Translations under genes and position numbers: made by a program
Assembly (NCBI GenBank): GCA_031310005.1
Contig: CM062385.1
Span: 3,100,001 to 3,164,000 of the forward strand
Origin: Dactylellina haptotyla
Taxonomy: Eukaryota > Ascomycota > Orbiliomycetes > Orbiliales > Orbiliaceae
Direction: 5' to 3'
DNA length: 64,000 nucleotides
In this document: positions 34,890 through 47,023 of the stretch, piece by piece
Layout of the letters: every line of letters starts with the position of its first letter
Numbering within the stretch: the first letter of the stretch is position 1
The notes under the pieces: generated by a model
Databases searched by the model: none
What the model was told of the DNA's origin: nothing
The model's input: only the letters and a program-made list of their open reading frames with translations

Positions 34890-36684
34890 ATGTCGGCCTT
34901 CGATGAGCGAGGCGATAACGTCCCTCTCTTGCATGACGACGTGCATGGTCAGTTAGAGGAGAACTCAGACGATATAACCTCAAATGCATTCGCCCGTACC
35001 ACGCCGACGACTGGTGAACGCTGGCACAGCCCACTCGTCCTGTCTCCCGGTTCAGATCCTTCGTCGCATGCGGGGGCCGTCTCCCGCACTGTCCCAGAGA
35101 CCGCTACGTTTGGTAGAAATCTCGGCTGGTTCCATGTTTACAGCTTGATCGTTTCACGAATTATCGGCTCGGGGATATTTGCAACTCCAGGCAGCATCTA
35201 TCGCTCTGTCGGAAGCATTGGCTTATCATTGCTACTCTGGTTTCTCGGAGCAATAATTGCTGCGTGTGCTCTTACAGTTAGCTTGGAGTACGGCTGTATG
35301 CTGCCTAGAAGTGGAGGCGAAAAGGTACCCGCATCTTGGGACGGACGGCAAACAACTCGGTTTGGTTTACGCTAATTGACTATCGCGGGTAGGTATACCT
35401 TGAATTCACGTACGCTAAGCCAAAATATTTGGCCAGTATTCTTTTCGCCTTCTATACGATATTTTTATACACTGGGGCGAGTAACTGCATCGTCTTTGGC
35501 GAATATGTTACGTTTGCTTTCGGCCTCCCTGACACTAAATTTGTAACCCGAGGCTTCGCACTTTCTCTGCTGACTTTCACAGTAGTTATGCATGGTTGCT
35601 TCTTGCGTGCTGGAATCGCCGTTCAAACGGCTTTGGGCTATACCAAAATTATTCTGATGATTTTCATCACTCTCACGGCTATGGTAGTTGTAGTTCGAGG
35701 AAAGGGAGCCGTCAACACAGGCTCACTGTTCGAAGGGAGCATATGGGGCTGGGGCAGTGTTTCACCAGCTTTGCTCAAGGTCACATACGCCTACCAAGGC
35801 TACACTACCGCAAACGATGTGATGAACGAGATCAAGAACCCGGTCTACACCTTACGCACAGCAGCCACAGCAGCCCTAGCAACCGTCTGTTTGATGTATT
35901 TCTTCGTCAATTTGGCATATTTTTCAGTTGTCAGTGGTGACGATATCAAGAAGAGCGGAGAGCTCATTGGTGGTTTGTTCTTCGCACGAGTTTTCGGAGA
36001 AAATATTGGTAGACGAGTGCTCTCCCTGGCCGTAGCAATTTCAACAGCCGGAAATGTGATGTCTGGCTTTTTTTCACACGTACGTGCGTATACCCCAGAT
36101 CTCGACCGTTCTTTAGATCTAACATTCGCGATTCTGTTTGACAGTCACGTCTGGACCAAGAAGTCGCACGACAGGGAGTGATACCCTTCAGCAAGTTCTT
36201 CGCTTCATCCAGACCATTCAACGCACCTCTCTCAGCATTGAGTCTCACCTATGTCCCGGCTGTCTTCATTATAATTGCTACCCCACCAGCTGATATCTAC
36301 GCGTTTATTCTTGATGTTCAATCGTATGCCCAGCAGTTTTTTGCCTTGGCGATCGTTATCGGACTGGTGTTACTGCGGCGTACACAACCGAACCTCAAAA
36401 GACCATACAAAGCGCCTTGGGTAGCAGTTGCGGTGCGGATGATGACTTGTTTTGCGCTGATTATGGCACCGTTCATTAAGCCAAACGGAGGTCAAGGAGA
36501 TGTTCGATTCTGGTATGGGACTTATGCCGTTGCCACGCTGTCTGTATTGTGTATTGCAGTGATATACTGGTACGTCTGGACGGTGGAGCTTCCGAGAAGG
36601 AAGGACTATGAGCTGGTAGAGCAAGCTGAAATCCTTGACGATGGCACAAGTGTGACGATTCTGGTAAAGGAGCCCCGTATTTGA
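34890..36684 (+). CDS. LAT-family amino-acid permease (low-affinity methionine-permease-like)
   Basis: Three exons (34890-35324, 35393-36079, 36145-36684) give 553 residues, the usual length for fungal methionine-type permeases. A polar 85-residue N-tail is followed by LIVSRIIGSGIFATPGSIY (about 96-114), the unwound first helix of the APC fold that binds the substrate amino and carboxyl groups. About twelve spans follow. KVTYAYQGYTTANDVMNEIKN in helix 6 and AISTAGNVMSGFF match the Mup1/Mup3 branch. The C-tail is short (VTILVKEPRI). The start at 34890 is used because it is the first ATG that keeps a normal-sized tail. This is the second LAT carrier in the window and is only distantly similar to the one at 23253. 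Confidence 0.9.
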
Positions 36685-38223
36685 TATATAATAGAACATC
36701 CCAATGGATTTGAATGGCCGATAGACACCATTTCAAGCCTATAGGGTTTGAAGCCGCCGTTCTTTTGTGTTGCCGGACCACCGCGGAGCCGGAATCGTGA
36801 CGAAGAGAGCCTCCCCCACAGCGGAAAGGAAGCTGGGGCGGTAACTTCAATTATTCAACGGTTCCGAGGAAGGAGCCTGCGTGAATTTCGAATACAGTTG
36901 CCAAATGTGGTGAGAAACACCTGCAAGCATTGTGAATTCGAATGTCTGCATTGCACCGGCGCCTAAATTACCCCCCCTGCTGGCGGATTGGACACAAATC
37001 ATGGAAGCCTCGTATTTGATTTCGGCAGCCATATCGATCGATCGATTGGGTCGCTATTGGTCGCTTCCATGGGGGACCACTCCGGATTTCAGGGAACCGA
37101 CAGTTGTTCGAGTCGAGGAGTGGATTTGATGGTTATATTCCGACGTATGGAGTTTGTCCACACGATTCGCATGCCGTTTGAATGCTCAGGCCGACATGCA
37201 TCTGCGCATATGCACTGTTCGAATGTTCGACAGCCAAGCCGTTTCTCCAGACCCCCGACCCATGCTGCAATTCGTCGTCTACGAATCGTCTGTCTGTATG
37301 CAATGCAAGGCGAGTGCCCATATGACCAGTGCATTGCGTGTTGATAGCCCTCCCAGCTGCAAGGAAGAGGCGAACGAGATATCTTAATTTCGTCCAAATC
37401 TCGCGACGGTATGCTAACAAACCTATCGCGCCGCAAACCATCGGCGAAAAAGCAAAACATTCCAACCAGGGCAGTTTTTTGAAGGAGTCCAACCAAATCC
37501 GGCGACCAAGCCTACAAGCCCTAATGAAAAAAATGAGGAAAAGGAAAACAAATGAATGACACGAAATCACAGGAGGACGCGTACGATATGAAGGAGACTT
37601 TCTAATTCAATTTGCGCCGCAAGACGTCTGCTGACCGGACGTGGGATATTTGGAGATATCAAACTGAGAGAGAGAGAAAGAGAACCGGATAGGACCCGAC
37701 TTTCGCCCCTGAAGTTTGCATGAGATCTGCTTTGCCTTTCAACCTTTTTTTCCTGTTCCGCAGCGGGTATTGCGCAATAAAACAAAGAGGAAAAACGAGG
37801 GACACGGGAATAGCGACAGGTTTGTGTCATAACCGAACAACAGAGATACTCATAGTGTGAGAGAAGCAAACAGCTTATTTTCTCTCGAGGAAGCCAAACA
37901 GTTGGCAGGAGGTTGCGACCTTTGTTCGAACAGCGCACCGTATTTTCACGGGACTCCTTAACCCTACATACTTCGAGGCTTTTAGGGGAGGCTAGGCTTC
38001 TCATTTACGCTCGCTGGCATAATCGGAGCGTGGACTCATCGTATCCTTTCTCGATATTCTTTTTGGTCTTGAGACCTATTCCTTCTTTTTTTTTTTTTTT
38101 TTCCTTACTCATATTAGACTCCCATAATACGAGATATTATCCAGGAAACATTGGCATCGAACAAACAGCCCAAACCTGCATTTTCGCAAAAGACTCAGAA
38201 GCCAGAATCCAGAAGCATCCAAC
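36685..38223. other. Intergenic spacer with T tract
   Basis: This is 1.5 kb between two plus-strand genes. It holds the permease 3' flank, GA-rich DNA near 37667-37683 and a 17-base poly(T) at 38086-38102 just before the nuclease-like gene. Several 100-145-codon frames on both strands have no support. Confidence 0.5.
38086..38102 (+). repeat. Poly(T) tract in promoter
   Basis: Seventeen T in a row lie 122 bases before the ATG at 38224. Pyrimidine tracts like this are typical nucleosome-excluding elements of fungal promoters. Confidence 0.75.
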
Positions 38224-40336
38224 ATGGAGGGAGCAGGAGAGATGCCGTCTCCTACGACGGATTTTCTGACTCGCTCGTTCAAGCGTCGAATATCAGAATG
38301 GCAAGCGGACGTTCAATCGCATGTTCCACCCGCACAAATACACCCGCCGGTGCCAAAAAAGAGAAAGGTACTGCACAGATCAAAGGTAGCTCCACCTTCG
38401 CAAAAATCCAACTTGCCCCAAAAAGATTTTTGCGAACAGTGCGAGAAAACAAAATGGAAACTCTTTGCATACACCCTCAAGGAGTCCCCCCGCTACGCTA
38501 CTACTTGGTGCATGAAGCTGGAAGAAAACGTTGAGAGATATCTTTCCTTTTCTCTGATATCAATCCCATGCAATGGGTTCTTTTCTCTTTCATCCTTCTG
38601 CATGCATCGGGAGATGGCAAAATCGGGTATCATTTGGAAGAATATAAGTCTGACGTGTACAACTCTCCTTGGGAGAACCGTTCCTTTGGGATTTTTATAG
38701 AGCAGCAAAAGCGAGAATCTACGAGCTACAGCGGTAGCATCCACAGCGAAAGAATACCGGGCCGACCGCGATAACCGCACTCCAGAAGAGCGTGCTTCCT
38801 CAAAACATGTCATCCGTCGCAAAAGTAGCAGCCGGGACTTGCGTCCTTCCACTCACCACCACCTCCACCACCATCATGGTATCAGAGAAGGAACGGCTTC
38901 AAGAATCAGTCTTGGGAGGTTAAACCTTGAGTCGAAATCTCAGGCGCAGTTGACGGAGAAAACGGTGACCCAGCGGCCTTCAAGCCCTGTTTTGCATAGC
39001 GCAGATACCATCATGAGGATTAAACGGGAGAGTTTGGACAGGACCAGGCCGAGTTTTAGGTTTCTGGGTTGCAGCGGTGGGGCTGGAAAGTTCTCGAGGG
39101 CGACGAGGACGATTGGAGTCGGTGTCGGGGGGTTCCTGAAACGGTTGAGCGGATGGTGTTCCGCTCAAGGGTGTATTCCCGTGCAGTTCAAAGTAAGGAA
39201 GCTTTTGTCCCAAGTGGGATGATTTTGAGAAGAGTTCCTTCGAAACTAATATTACGGGGGATTTATAGGATGACATTGATAGACTTGATCCTTTCACATA
39301 CCTCCCCGATCTCGTCTTCGGCGGCTTTGCAGATGAGTGGTCCGACCGGGACCTGGATGCTGAGCTGGACTTCGTCACACGAAGCATTCAGAATTCCGAG
39401 AAACTGCATGTGTCATCGAGCACAGAGACCGAATGGGTGATGCACACCAAGGCGATTTTCGAACATGCGTTCAAAATATACGAGTCTACCGTTTCGGTCT
39501 TGGTCGCGTGAGTGCCAGCTGCAGTGTCACATATACCACTCCAACATATGCTAACTTGTTTCCCCAGAACTACGGTCGATCTGGAACCTGCCTTGCTACC
39601 TATTGATATGGGACGCCTGTCCGCTCCACCGCGCCTACAAACGTCTACTTCGAAGCCGCGCAAGAACTCAATCTCCTCTCTTACTGAGAGCGACACCGGC
39701 CAATACGACACCGCTTCTGCGAAAGTCGATATCTCAATCGGGCTTGACAAAACCGATCCCATTGTCGCGGATTTTCTCAAAGACCTCGAGGCAACATGCC
39801 GTACTCGGGCCCCGACCGCCTTCACCCACTCTATTCCCTTCCCAATAATCCCCGTAAAGGTTAAAGACGAAAGCGGGAGCTCCCTTGCTGCAGAATATGA
39901 AACCACATTGTGCGCTTCCGCAATGTTGGCATCTTGGTCCTCGGCAAGCGCGACAACGGCGCCAGCAACACTGCACCCTGCGAATCTTAACAGCAGCATG
40001 ATGCAAACCGATGACCTGGCGCCGACCGATGTTCTTGACGAAGATATCACCACGGAGATCAAACCCTCGCCACTTGTCCTCACTGTCTCAGTCATCGGCG
40101 CAAATTGGTACTACAATGTTGTGTATACGGACGATATCAAGGATTTCACGGGCACGCGACATGTCTTGGGGCCGTTCTTGATTGGACAGTCTAGAAACTT
40201 TCTGGGGACATTCCAGATCTTGAGATTTCTCAGGATGGCTTGCGAGTGGGGTGTTAAGGAGTGGGTGAAAGATATGTGCGAGAAACTTGGGGATAACGAG
40301 GGCCTCAGTCGGGGCCTCGCCAAGTTGACGGAATAA
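38224..40336 (+). CDS. PD-(D/E)XK nuclease-like nuclear protein
   Basis: Proposed exons are 38224-38367, 38701-39192, 39269-39507 and 39568-40336, about 547 residues. The N-terminus is short and ends in the nuclear-localisation-type run PVPKKRK. Next comes a Ser/Arg-rich disordered part with a His run (THHHLHHHH). The C-terminal about 330 residues are folded. They include KVDISIGLDKTDPI, then IPVKVKDESG with a possible catalytic Lys, an acidic EYETT, and a late block LVLTVSVIGANWYYNV ... LGPFLIGQSRNFLGTFQIL. The latter matches the fungal PD-(D/E)XK nuclease-like family I know from hypothetical proteins. Active nuclease status is unproven. The first intron is the weak point: an in-frame donor could lie at 38368 or later, with acceptor TTATAG at 38700. 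The other two junctions are canonical. Confidence 0.7.
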
Positions 40337-41170
40337 CACCCTTTTCTGCGCTTTCCTTACCTGTTTTCTTTACATTCACATGCTTGTTCACTTTTTCGCA
40401 CAAACGCTTTCCAGTTTTTATTTTCAAGTTTTTTCTGATGGGTCTGTAATGGATATATGGGTATGGTAAAAATAAATGTTTCTGGGACTATGATTGTACG
40501 AGGCATGATTTTCTTTAGCAATTCTTTCTTTGTTTAGTACTGTACTACCTTTCTGCTGTACATATATTCCAAGTTCTTACTTAAATAATTAGATGAGTAC
40601 TTGCTCGCCCAATTCTCCGAATCTATACACGCATAGACACGGTACCAGCCCGCTGGTCCACATATACGTCAACCGACGTATCGGCATGCGCCTAGACCCC
40701 AAAACAGCAAGTCGGTAGCAAGTAGCGGTGTCACGTCTACCGCAACACATTTTTAGTGTGTTATACCTTTGCGACCCGAAACCGCGGAAAATAAATTGGT
40801 ACTTTCGCGGATCCGAGACATCGGACGATAGCAATGTGGCCGTACGCAGCAGGCATTCTGAGACCTTTTTGTCTATTTGCAGTTGCAAAACGACGGTCAA
40901 CAGCAAACTTAAACATATTCATAGCAGCAATGATCCAACGAGGAAAAATTTGCTCGCGTGCCTCAGACAGCTGCAACTATGACCTGAACGGGAGGAGCCT
41001 GGTCAACCTTTCCATAGCAGAAAAATTAAAGAAATAGTCTCCCGCTCCCGGTGTCTTGATATTTTGTATTCTAGAATCTTTCCGTTAATTTATAATTGTA
41101 AACCTTCAAATCATTGCGCTCTGCTCGCTCGGCGTATTCTTGAGCAGATCTTACGGAAGTAGACAAAATA
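40337..41170. other. Intergenic spacer
   Basis: This is 830 bases between the nuclease-like gene and the peptide transporter. The first 200 bases are T-rich 3' flank. No gene is supported. Confidence 0.5.
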
Positions 41171-43232
41171 TGGCTGATCAGCCCACCCGGTCCCTTGAGT
41201 AAGAAGTCTCTGCTGCAATAAAGTTTCTAGTTTCGAAGTCTGCGATTATTCACACAAGTTTTCCGGGTTTTAGGACCAAAAAAGATCTTTATCTTGGACC
41301 GAATTCAACAGAACTCACTATAATCTCGTCGGATAGGAAATCAGCGCCCTCGGGTAGGCTACTGTCCTAACTCTAATACCTAACTACAATATCATTGCTA
41401 ATAACTATTAGAACGATGCGTCTCTCCTGCTCCGAGTTCCGAAAAACTAACTTCGAAAGACCCTGATGGCTACCCTGAGCCTACTCCTGAGGAGAAAGTC
41501 CTCTTGCGACACGTAGCTGAGAATCTGCCATTGTCTGCTTGGCTAGTCGCAGTAGTTGAACTCTGCGAACGTTTTTCGTACTACGGTTGCCAAGGTCTAT
41601 TCCAAAACTTCATTCAAAGACCTTATAATGGGCGCGAAGGGCCTGGTGCCTTGGGCCTAGGTCAGCATGGAGCTACTGGCCTCGGTACATTTTTCCAATT
41701 TTGGTGCTATGGTAAGAATTCGCGATCTCCTAATTTGAGCTATACCACGAGCTTCGTATTCTAACAATAGCATCAACTAGTAACCCCCATATTCGGCGCC
41801 ATTGTGGCCGATCAATACCTCGGAAAATACAAAACTATCGTATACTTTTGTTTGGTTTACATCGTCGGCCTCGTCGTTCTCTTTGTCACTTCCCTGCCAT
41901 TCAGTCTCGAAGCTGGTGGTGGTCTGGCTGGCTTCATCGTCGCAATTATTTTGATCGGTTTCGGCACCGGCGGTATCAAAGCTAATGTTAGCCCTTTGAT
42001 CGCCGAACAGTACACACGAAAGAAAATGGCAGTGAAGACGCTTCCCTCGGGAGAGCGAGTCATCCTCGATCCAGCCTTGACAATTCAGAGGATTTACATG
42101 GTTTTCTACCTTTCGGTCAACGTCGGTTCGCTATCGGTTCTCGCGACGCCGTATATGGAGTACAAACTCGCGTGGTCTTTCTCAAGCGCCTATCTACTAT
42201 GCTTGTGCATGTTCGCTGTAGGATTGGTGGTTCTAATTTTGGGGCGGAAGAGGTACATCGTTCGACCACCAAAGGGATCTATTATTACCAACGCATTCAG
42301 AGCGGTTTGGATAATGATTAAAAATAAAAGCTTGGATGCACCAAAGCCCTCGTGGCAAGTCAAAAATGGCGGTGGTCTAGTTATTGTTGCATGGGACGAC
42401 TATTTCATCGAGGAACTAAAGCGAGCACTGATTGCCTGCAAGGTCTTTCTGGTGTTCCCCATCTTCTGGGTTGTCTACAACCAGTTTTCTACAAATTTTA
42501 TCTCCCAAGGTAAGCACGAATAGTTCAAAAGAAGACCTCAAAGAGGAACGCCCTATACTAATTTAAATTACTTTAATAGCCGGCCAAATGAACACCCACG
42601 GCATCCCGAATGATCTCATGCAAAATTTCGACCCAATTGCAATCATCGTTTTCGTCCCCATCCTCGACCGACTCGTATACCCTTTCCTTCAAAAAGCCCA
42701 CATTCCATTCCCACCGATTAATCGTATAACAGCCGGATTTACGGTCGCGGCTATCGGAATGGCATACGCCTCGATAGTCCAGCATTTGATATACTCTGCC
42801 GGGCCCTGCTACAAATCCCCCCTCTGTCCAGCGTCCGAAGTCAATGGTATCGCTCAAGGCAATGATGTGCACATAGCCGTTCAGACCCCAGCATATATCT
42901 TCATCGGCATCGCTGAGATTTTGGCAAGCGTCACAGGTCTAGAGTACGCATATATGAAAGCGCCGGCTTCGATGAGGAGTTTTGTTCAGGCAATATTCCT
43001 CCTAACTTATGCGTTCGGGGCAGCTATTAGCGAAGCATTGAGCCCTACAGCGAAGGACCCTTACATCCTGTGGATGTATGCTGGAATCTCAATTTCTGCA
43101 TTTGTCGCCGGATGGATATTTTGGTTCTGCTTCAGACATTTAAACCAGAAAGAAGATGAGATGAACGAACTTGATGCTGAAGTTATCAGGGCAGAAGGAA
43201 GTATCGACCAAGGAGAGGGCAGGGCAGTTTGA
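41171..43232 (+). CDS. POT/PTR2-family proton-coupled di/tripeptide transporter
   Basis: Five exons (41171-41199, 41274-41353, 41412-41711, 41781-42509, 42580-43232) give 596 residues. Family landmarks are all present: ELCERFSYYG in helix 1 (the ExxERFxYYG motif for proton coupling), FGAIVADQYLGKYKTI (PTR2 signature 1 region), and FYLSVNVGSLSVLATPYMEY (signature 2, FYxxINxGSL). About twelve spans are seen with the usual loop between halves (residues about 305-340). It imports di- and tripeptides into the cell at the plasma membrane. The tiny first exon (MADQPTRSLE) was found because the later exons need it to open the frame; a start further downstream is possible. The C-tail is acidic (EDEMNELDAEVIRAEG). 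Confidence 0.9.
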
Positions 43233-43373
43233 GGAAATATTCGCGAGTTTTATTAACCTGAGTTGCATATATGGCGAGCATTGTTGGAATTTTCTGATCA
43301 CTTTTTATTATACATTGTTCAAACATTTTAGATATTGGAGGAATTGCAAAGCACTTGGAGCATTTATTTAATG

Positions 43374-43399
43374 TATTTATTTATTTATTTATTTATTTA
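43374..43399 (+). repeat. (TATT)n microsatellite
   Basis: About six and a half TATT units lie just downstream of the peptide transporter, within its likely 3' UTR. Seen directly. Confidence 0.9.
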
Positions 43400-43523
43400 C
43401 AGATATATTTATAAGTTAATCATACACGGCCCGCGCCGAGTGAATAATAAACTAAGAACGCCAATGGGTATCTACCGACTTATATACAGGAATCCAAATA
43501 CCGAACATCGTAAATTCCGCCAC

Positions 43524-45703
43524 TTATGCCGTTTTGAAGGGATTCTCTTCTGAGATTTCTCGTCTTCGGTCGCTTATTCTATAGGCAACCCAAACAGCCG
43601 AGACTACGAGGAGGGATGGTACGCATATAACGAGGTACCATGTCCACTTTGGGTTATCTCTTAAAATATCAATGTTCATACCTAAAAGAGATGCGGCGAA
43701 TAGCAAAGGTAGGAATATAAACTAATCATCACTAGTTAGTACAATTCGACAAAACATATGCGTTTTCAATATCAACTCACAGTGATCCAGCTTAACCGTT
43801 TCAAGCTCTGTGTCTGTTCCCTCGATCTATAAGCCTCGTCAATTGACACCAGGCTGAATACCATCTTCATCATATCTCTCAGTTCTTTGTCCCATTCTTT
43901 AGTTTCAGCATGGGCTGTTGTGAAAAACTCGAGAAACTTTTCTAGATCATCGGCGTGTTCGGGTAGTGCTTCTTTCAACGTAGGTGGAGGAGAAATCCAG
44001 CTCCAAAAGGCGGAAATGTTACCGTCTATAGTTTTCGCATCTTGTGAGAGAAACTTTTGGAGAATTACGATGTTGTGTTCAGACATGGTGCCAAGACTGT
44101 GGGTTAGTTTCAAGCTTGACATGATTGTATCAATCATTGCCTTCTGTGCTCGGTTGTCGTAAATATATGTTTTCTAATAAAATGATATATTGGTCAGCTG
44201 CAATGGTGAATAAGAGCCTCCCTCAAGCTCTGTACATACCAAAGCGGTGACATGCTCCAGAAATGCCTCTCTGAATTGTTTCCAACTTTGAACCGACCTC
44301 CGAAACAAAAGCACTGCAAGTTCCATGGGTACTGGCGCGTGCTTTGGCGTATGCAACAAGGGTAGCATTGCTAAATGAACAGTCAAATCGGAGGAAATGA
44401 TGTCAAAGGACATGTCTTGTCCATCACCTGGCTTGCAGACATCTAGTACTATAAGTCGCTTGTGGACGAGCGCTCTAGTGAATGCTATGTTTGAACTTTC
44501 GAGAAGCAGTTGCTCGCTAGGGACACAAGGTGGTGCCGTTTCACAATATTTCTTGTGGTCAATGGCTAGATCGACCCAATCGAGATTGCGAGAATTAGAT
44601 CCAAAGGGCCACCAGGGCCACCACTGGCGCCAGCCAGACTGTTCCTCAATTCTAGGCGTTTCAACTGAACCGCAAGTCAGATCAAACTAAACATCGAATT
44701 TTTTGCTTAAAAAAGGCTTACTAAGTGTGATATCAGCAAACGAAATGACAAATCGGCTCATGACTACAAGAAGTTTAGTTAGTCGAATTGTTATACCTTT
44801 ACGTCTGGGAATCCTACATACTTCCATTCTTGCCCGCCCCGGGTGTCTCTAAAGGCATAAAGAGGAAATCCATGTGCTCGCGTCGATAACCCCAGAGCTT
44901 AAGCCAAGGGGTTGCTGTAAAGCATTCAAATACCTGTTAGTATTAAGTCTTTGAATTGAGGAAGTTTTCCTGGCTTACCTAAAGCTAGCCGTCTGCAATT
45001 ATCAAGAAAGACCTTCCAAGAGTCCACCTTTAAAACTCCTAACAAAAACACGGTTTCGAACTCTGAGTACCATTCTAGCATCCGTTTACCGGGAATTTTG
45101 CTTTTATTGAGTCGGAGATATCTAAGAGTATCAAACAAACTATTTCGCCGTAAGTTATGGGGAACTAGTTGCAATTTCCCGAATATATGATGTGTGCTCA
45201 CAAGAGGCGTCGTTGAATGACAGGTGGCTCCGCAGGGAGAACGGATGTGCACTATTGTATTGAACAGGGTAAAATATTAGTATAAGCTTGCTAGAGGGAA
45301 GGGGATTTGGTGCTAAATGTCATACAATTGGGTTCTCGGTCGTATAAGTTGCAATATTCCTCCAGCTATCAATGATTTCGCTGGTCTCTTTATCCCGATA
45401 ATTGACAGTCGTCATCACATGTAACAGCTTCAATCTCCTATCTAGCATCTCTTTGATCTTTGCTTGTTTGTCTTGGAATTTTTGCTCCCATCTCCATCTA
45501 AATCCGAAAAGATGGGGCTCCGTAGCCACCAATTTTGACTCGGGGATGCTGCGATTCGCCGATCTGTGTCGCTGTTGCCACGCTCGACGTGCAGCAGCCC
45601 GTCTGATTGCTGAACGCCGGGCGAACCATGCTCGATGCAAAACAACCAGAATACCAACACCAGCTGTGAGGAACATCAAAAGAATGAGCACCTTTTCATC
45701 CAT
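43524..45703 (-). CDS. CorA-like divalent-cation transporter with GMN motif
   Basis: Eight exons (45326-45703, 45202-45251, 44979-45139, 44822-44914, 44722-44763, 44240-44664, 43781-44173, 43524-43721) give 579 residues. There is an extra N-terminal hydrophobic span (VLILLMFLTAGVGILVVLHR, residues about 5-24) followed by an Arg/Ala-rich stretch. The middle is helical. The C-terminus is CorA-like: SLKRLSWITFIFLPLLFAAS, then LLGMNIDIL with an intact GMN at about 528-530, then a second span ICVPSLLVVSAVWVAYRI. GMN forms the pore mouth and magnesium filter in CorA, Mrs2 and Alr. The loop after it (LRDNPKWTW) is short, as usual in fungi. Exon 4 could be read in another frame, but only the given one joins the exons on both sides. 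Probable cation channel of plasma or internal membrane; the substrate is not certain. Confidence 0.78.
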
Positions 45704-46278
45704 GGTGGGCGATTATGTAGCTCTCTATAGCTGCAATAAGCGATATTATAACATGTGCATCTTCCACATTAAACTGTGCATTCGATTGGCGAAATCTCGA
45801 TAAATGAGATGTCGGGGTTTAAAAGGCAAGGAAATTTGAGGAAGCGCCTTGCGGGGGAAAAAGGCTGGAGAATATATATGGGAATTGGGAACCGGAAAAA
45901 TGGAGCTTGGGAAGGACCCGCATTTTCTCGTATTGGAGTTTCATGAAAGAAAAATACACTTGGTTTCTCATAGAAAAGCTCGCCATCGGTTGGGGCATTG
46001 ATAAAAGGCTATAACGGCGCCCAGCGCATTGGAAGAAGCTAAGGCGGGTCAGCAATCCATTTTTCCGGGTAGCGAATAAAATATGGGCCCGAACAGGGAT
46101 CGTTGGCTATGCAAGGGCGGTCGAACACCACAGAATATTCGTTCGGAAAAAGGAAATACTCATGAGTTGAGCCGGCTGCTAGGTTCCAAAAACACTTGCA
46201 ACTTGTAGATCGACAGTTTTGTAGAGATAGAATATATTAAACTTGATATATTGCATAGCTATATAAACGATAAAGCTT
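45704..46278. other. Intergenic spacer
   Basis: This is 575 bases: promoter of the GMN CorA-like gene at the left, 3' flank of the minus-strand secreted gene at the right. No gene is seen. Confidence 0.5.
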
Positions 46279-47023
46279 CTAGTATTGGTAGGGAAGAGTT
46301 GTTGCCACAAACTCCGTTTTTAGTAATGAGGTTGTAACCGTAGATATGACGGTGGTTGTAGTTTCTGCAACATGGACATATGTAGTGCCTAATGGTGCTA
46401 CACCAATGCAATTGCAAGCGCTTGCATACCCGATCGAACCCGAACAGCTGCCAGCATAAGTAGGGATATTTTTGAGTTGCCGTTTCCTTTGCTGCTTTGT
46501 TGCAGTAGCTAGCGCAGCTGTTACCGTAATGGTCGAGGTTTCGGTTATGGTAGTCCCCTCAACCACAATGGTTTTAGCCACTCGAACGGGTACAATATCT
46601 GTCGTCGTCGAAAAAATCGTGTCGCTGACGGTTCTATTTCCCGCCCATTAGTTTGGTATTTTCACTTGGTATCACTAGTACTTTCAATTAAGAACCCGAT
46701 ATATTACTTACGTTGCGGCGATAGTAATATGGGTCCAGAGGAAAGATCTACAATCATCTACCGTAGCTTGAGCAGGGAAAACACTTGGTCCCCGAATCAC
46801 TATAGGTTTTATAACGCAACACATTAGCTAAATCAATGTGGAATTCGAAGCAACCCTTCAAACAAATTGGGTGCTGTAATGAATATTCTGTTGACCAACC
46901 TGATAAACAACCATCCTGAGAACAAGTTATTCCCAGACATGTGCAATTCTTCTGCGCAAAGCCACCACTTATTGCTAAGAAAATGGAAATAAAAGTATAT
47001 ATTTGACTTAAAAAGATCGTCAT
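46279..47023 (-). CDS. Secreted Cys-containing protein with Thr-rich tail
   Basis: Proposed exons are 46855-47023, 46712-46799 and 46279-46633, about 203 residues. The signal peptide is MTIFLSQIYTFISIFLAISGGFA. The mature start QKNCTCLGITCSQDGCLSG packs four cysteines in 13 residues. The second part (ATVDDCRSFLWTHITI) leads to a Thr-rich tail with a late cluster (CSGSIGYASACNC) and Thr-rich runs such as VAETTTTVISTVTTS. A dibasic site (QQRKRQ) precedes that cluster. The last two junctions use GTAAGT and AATAG. The first intron (GTTGCT to CTATAG, 55 nt with a GCTAAT branch-like site) is inferred mainly from frame continuity. No GPI signal is seen. Extracellular role unknown. Confidence 0.55.

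Noticed and set aside
18140-40700. Similar short strings near 18145 (GGCACGCGTTTAGACCCC) and 40684 (GGCATGCGCCTAGACCCC) as copies of a repeat
   Set aside because: The similarity covers under 20 bases and does not extend to the flanks, so chance is likely.
44797-44897. Alternative reading of exon 4 in the GMN CorA-like gene (acceptor GGCTTAAG)
   Set aside because: It reads well by itself but cannot be joined in frame to the downstream exons without a stop or an intron under 40 nt.
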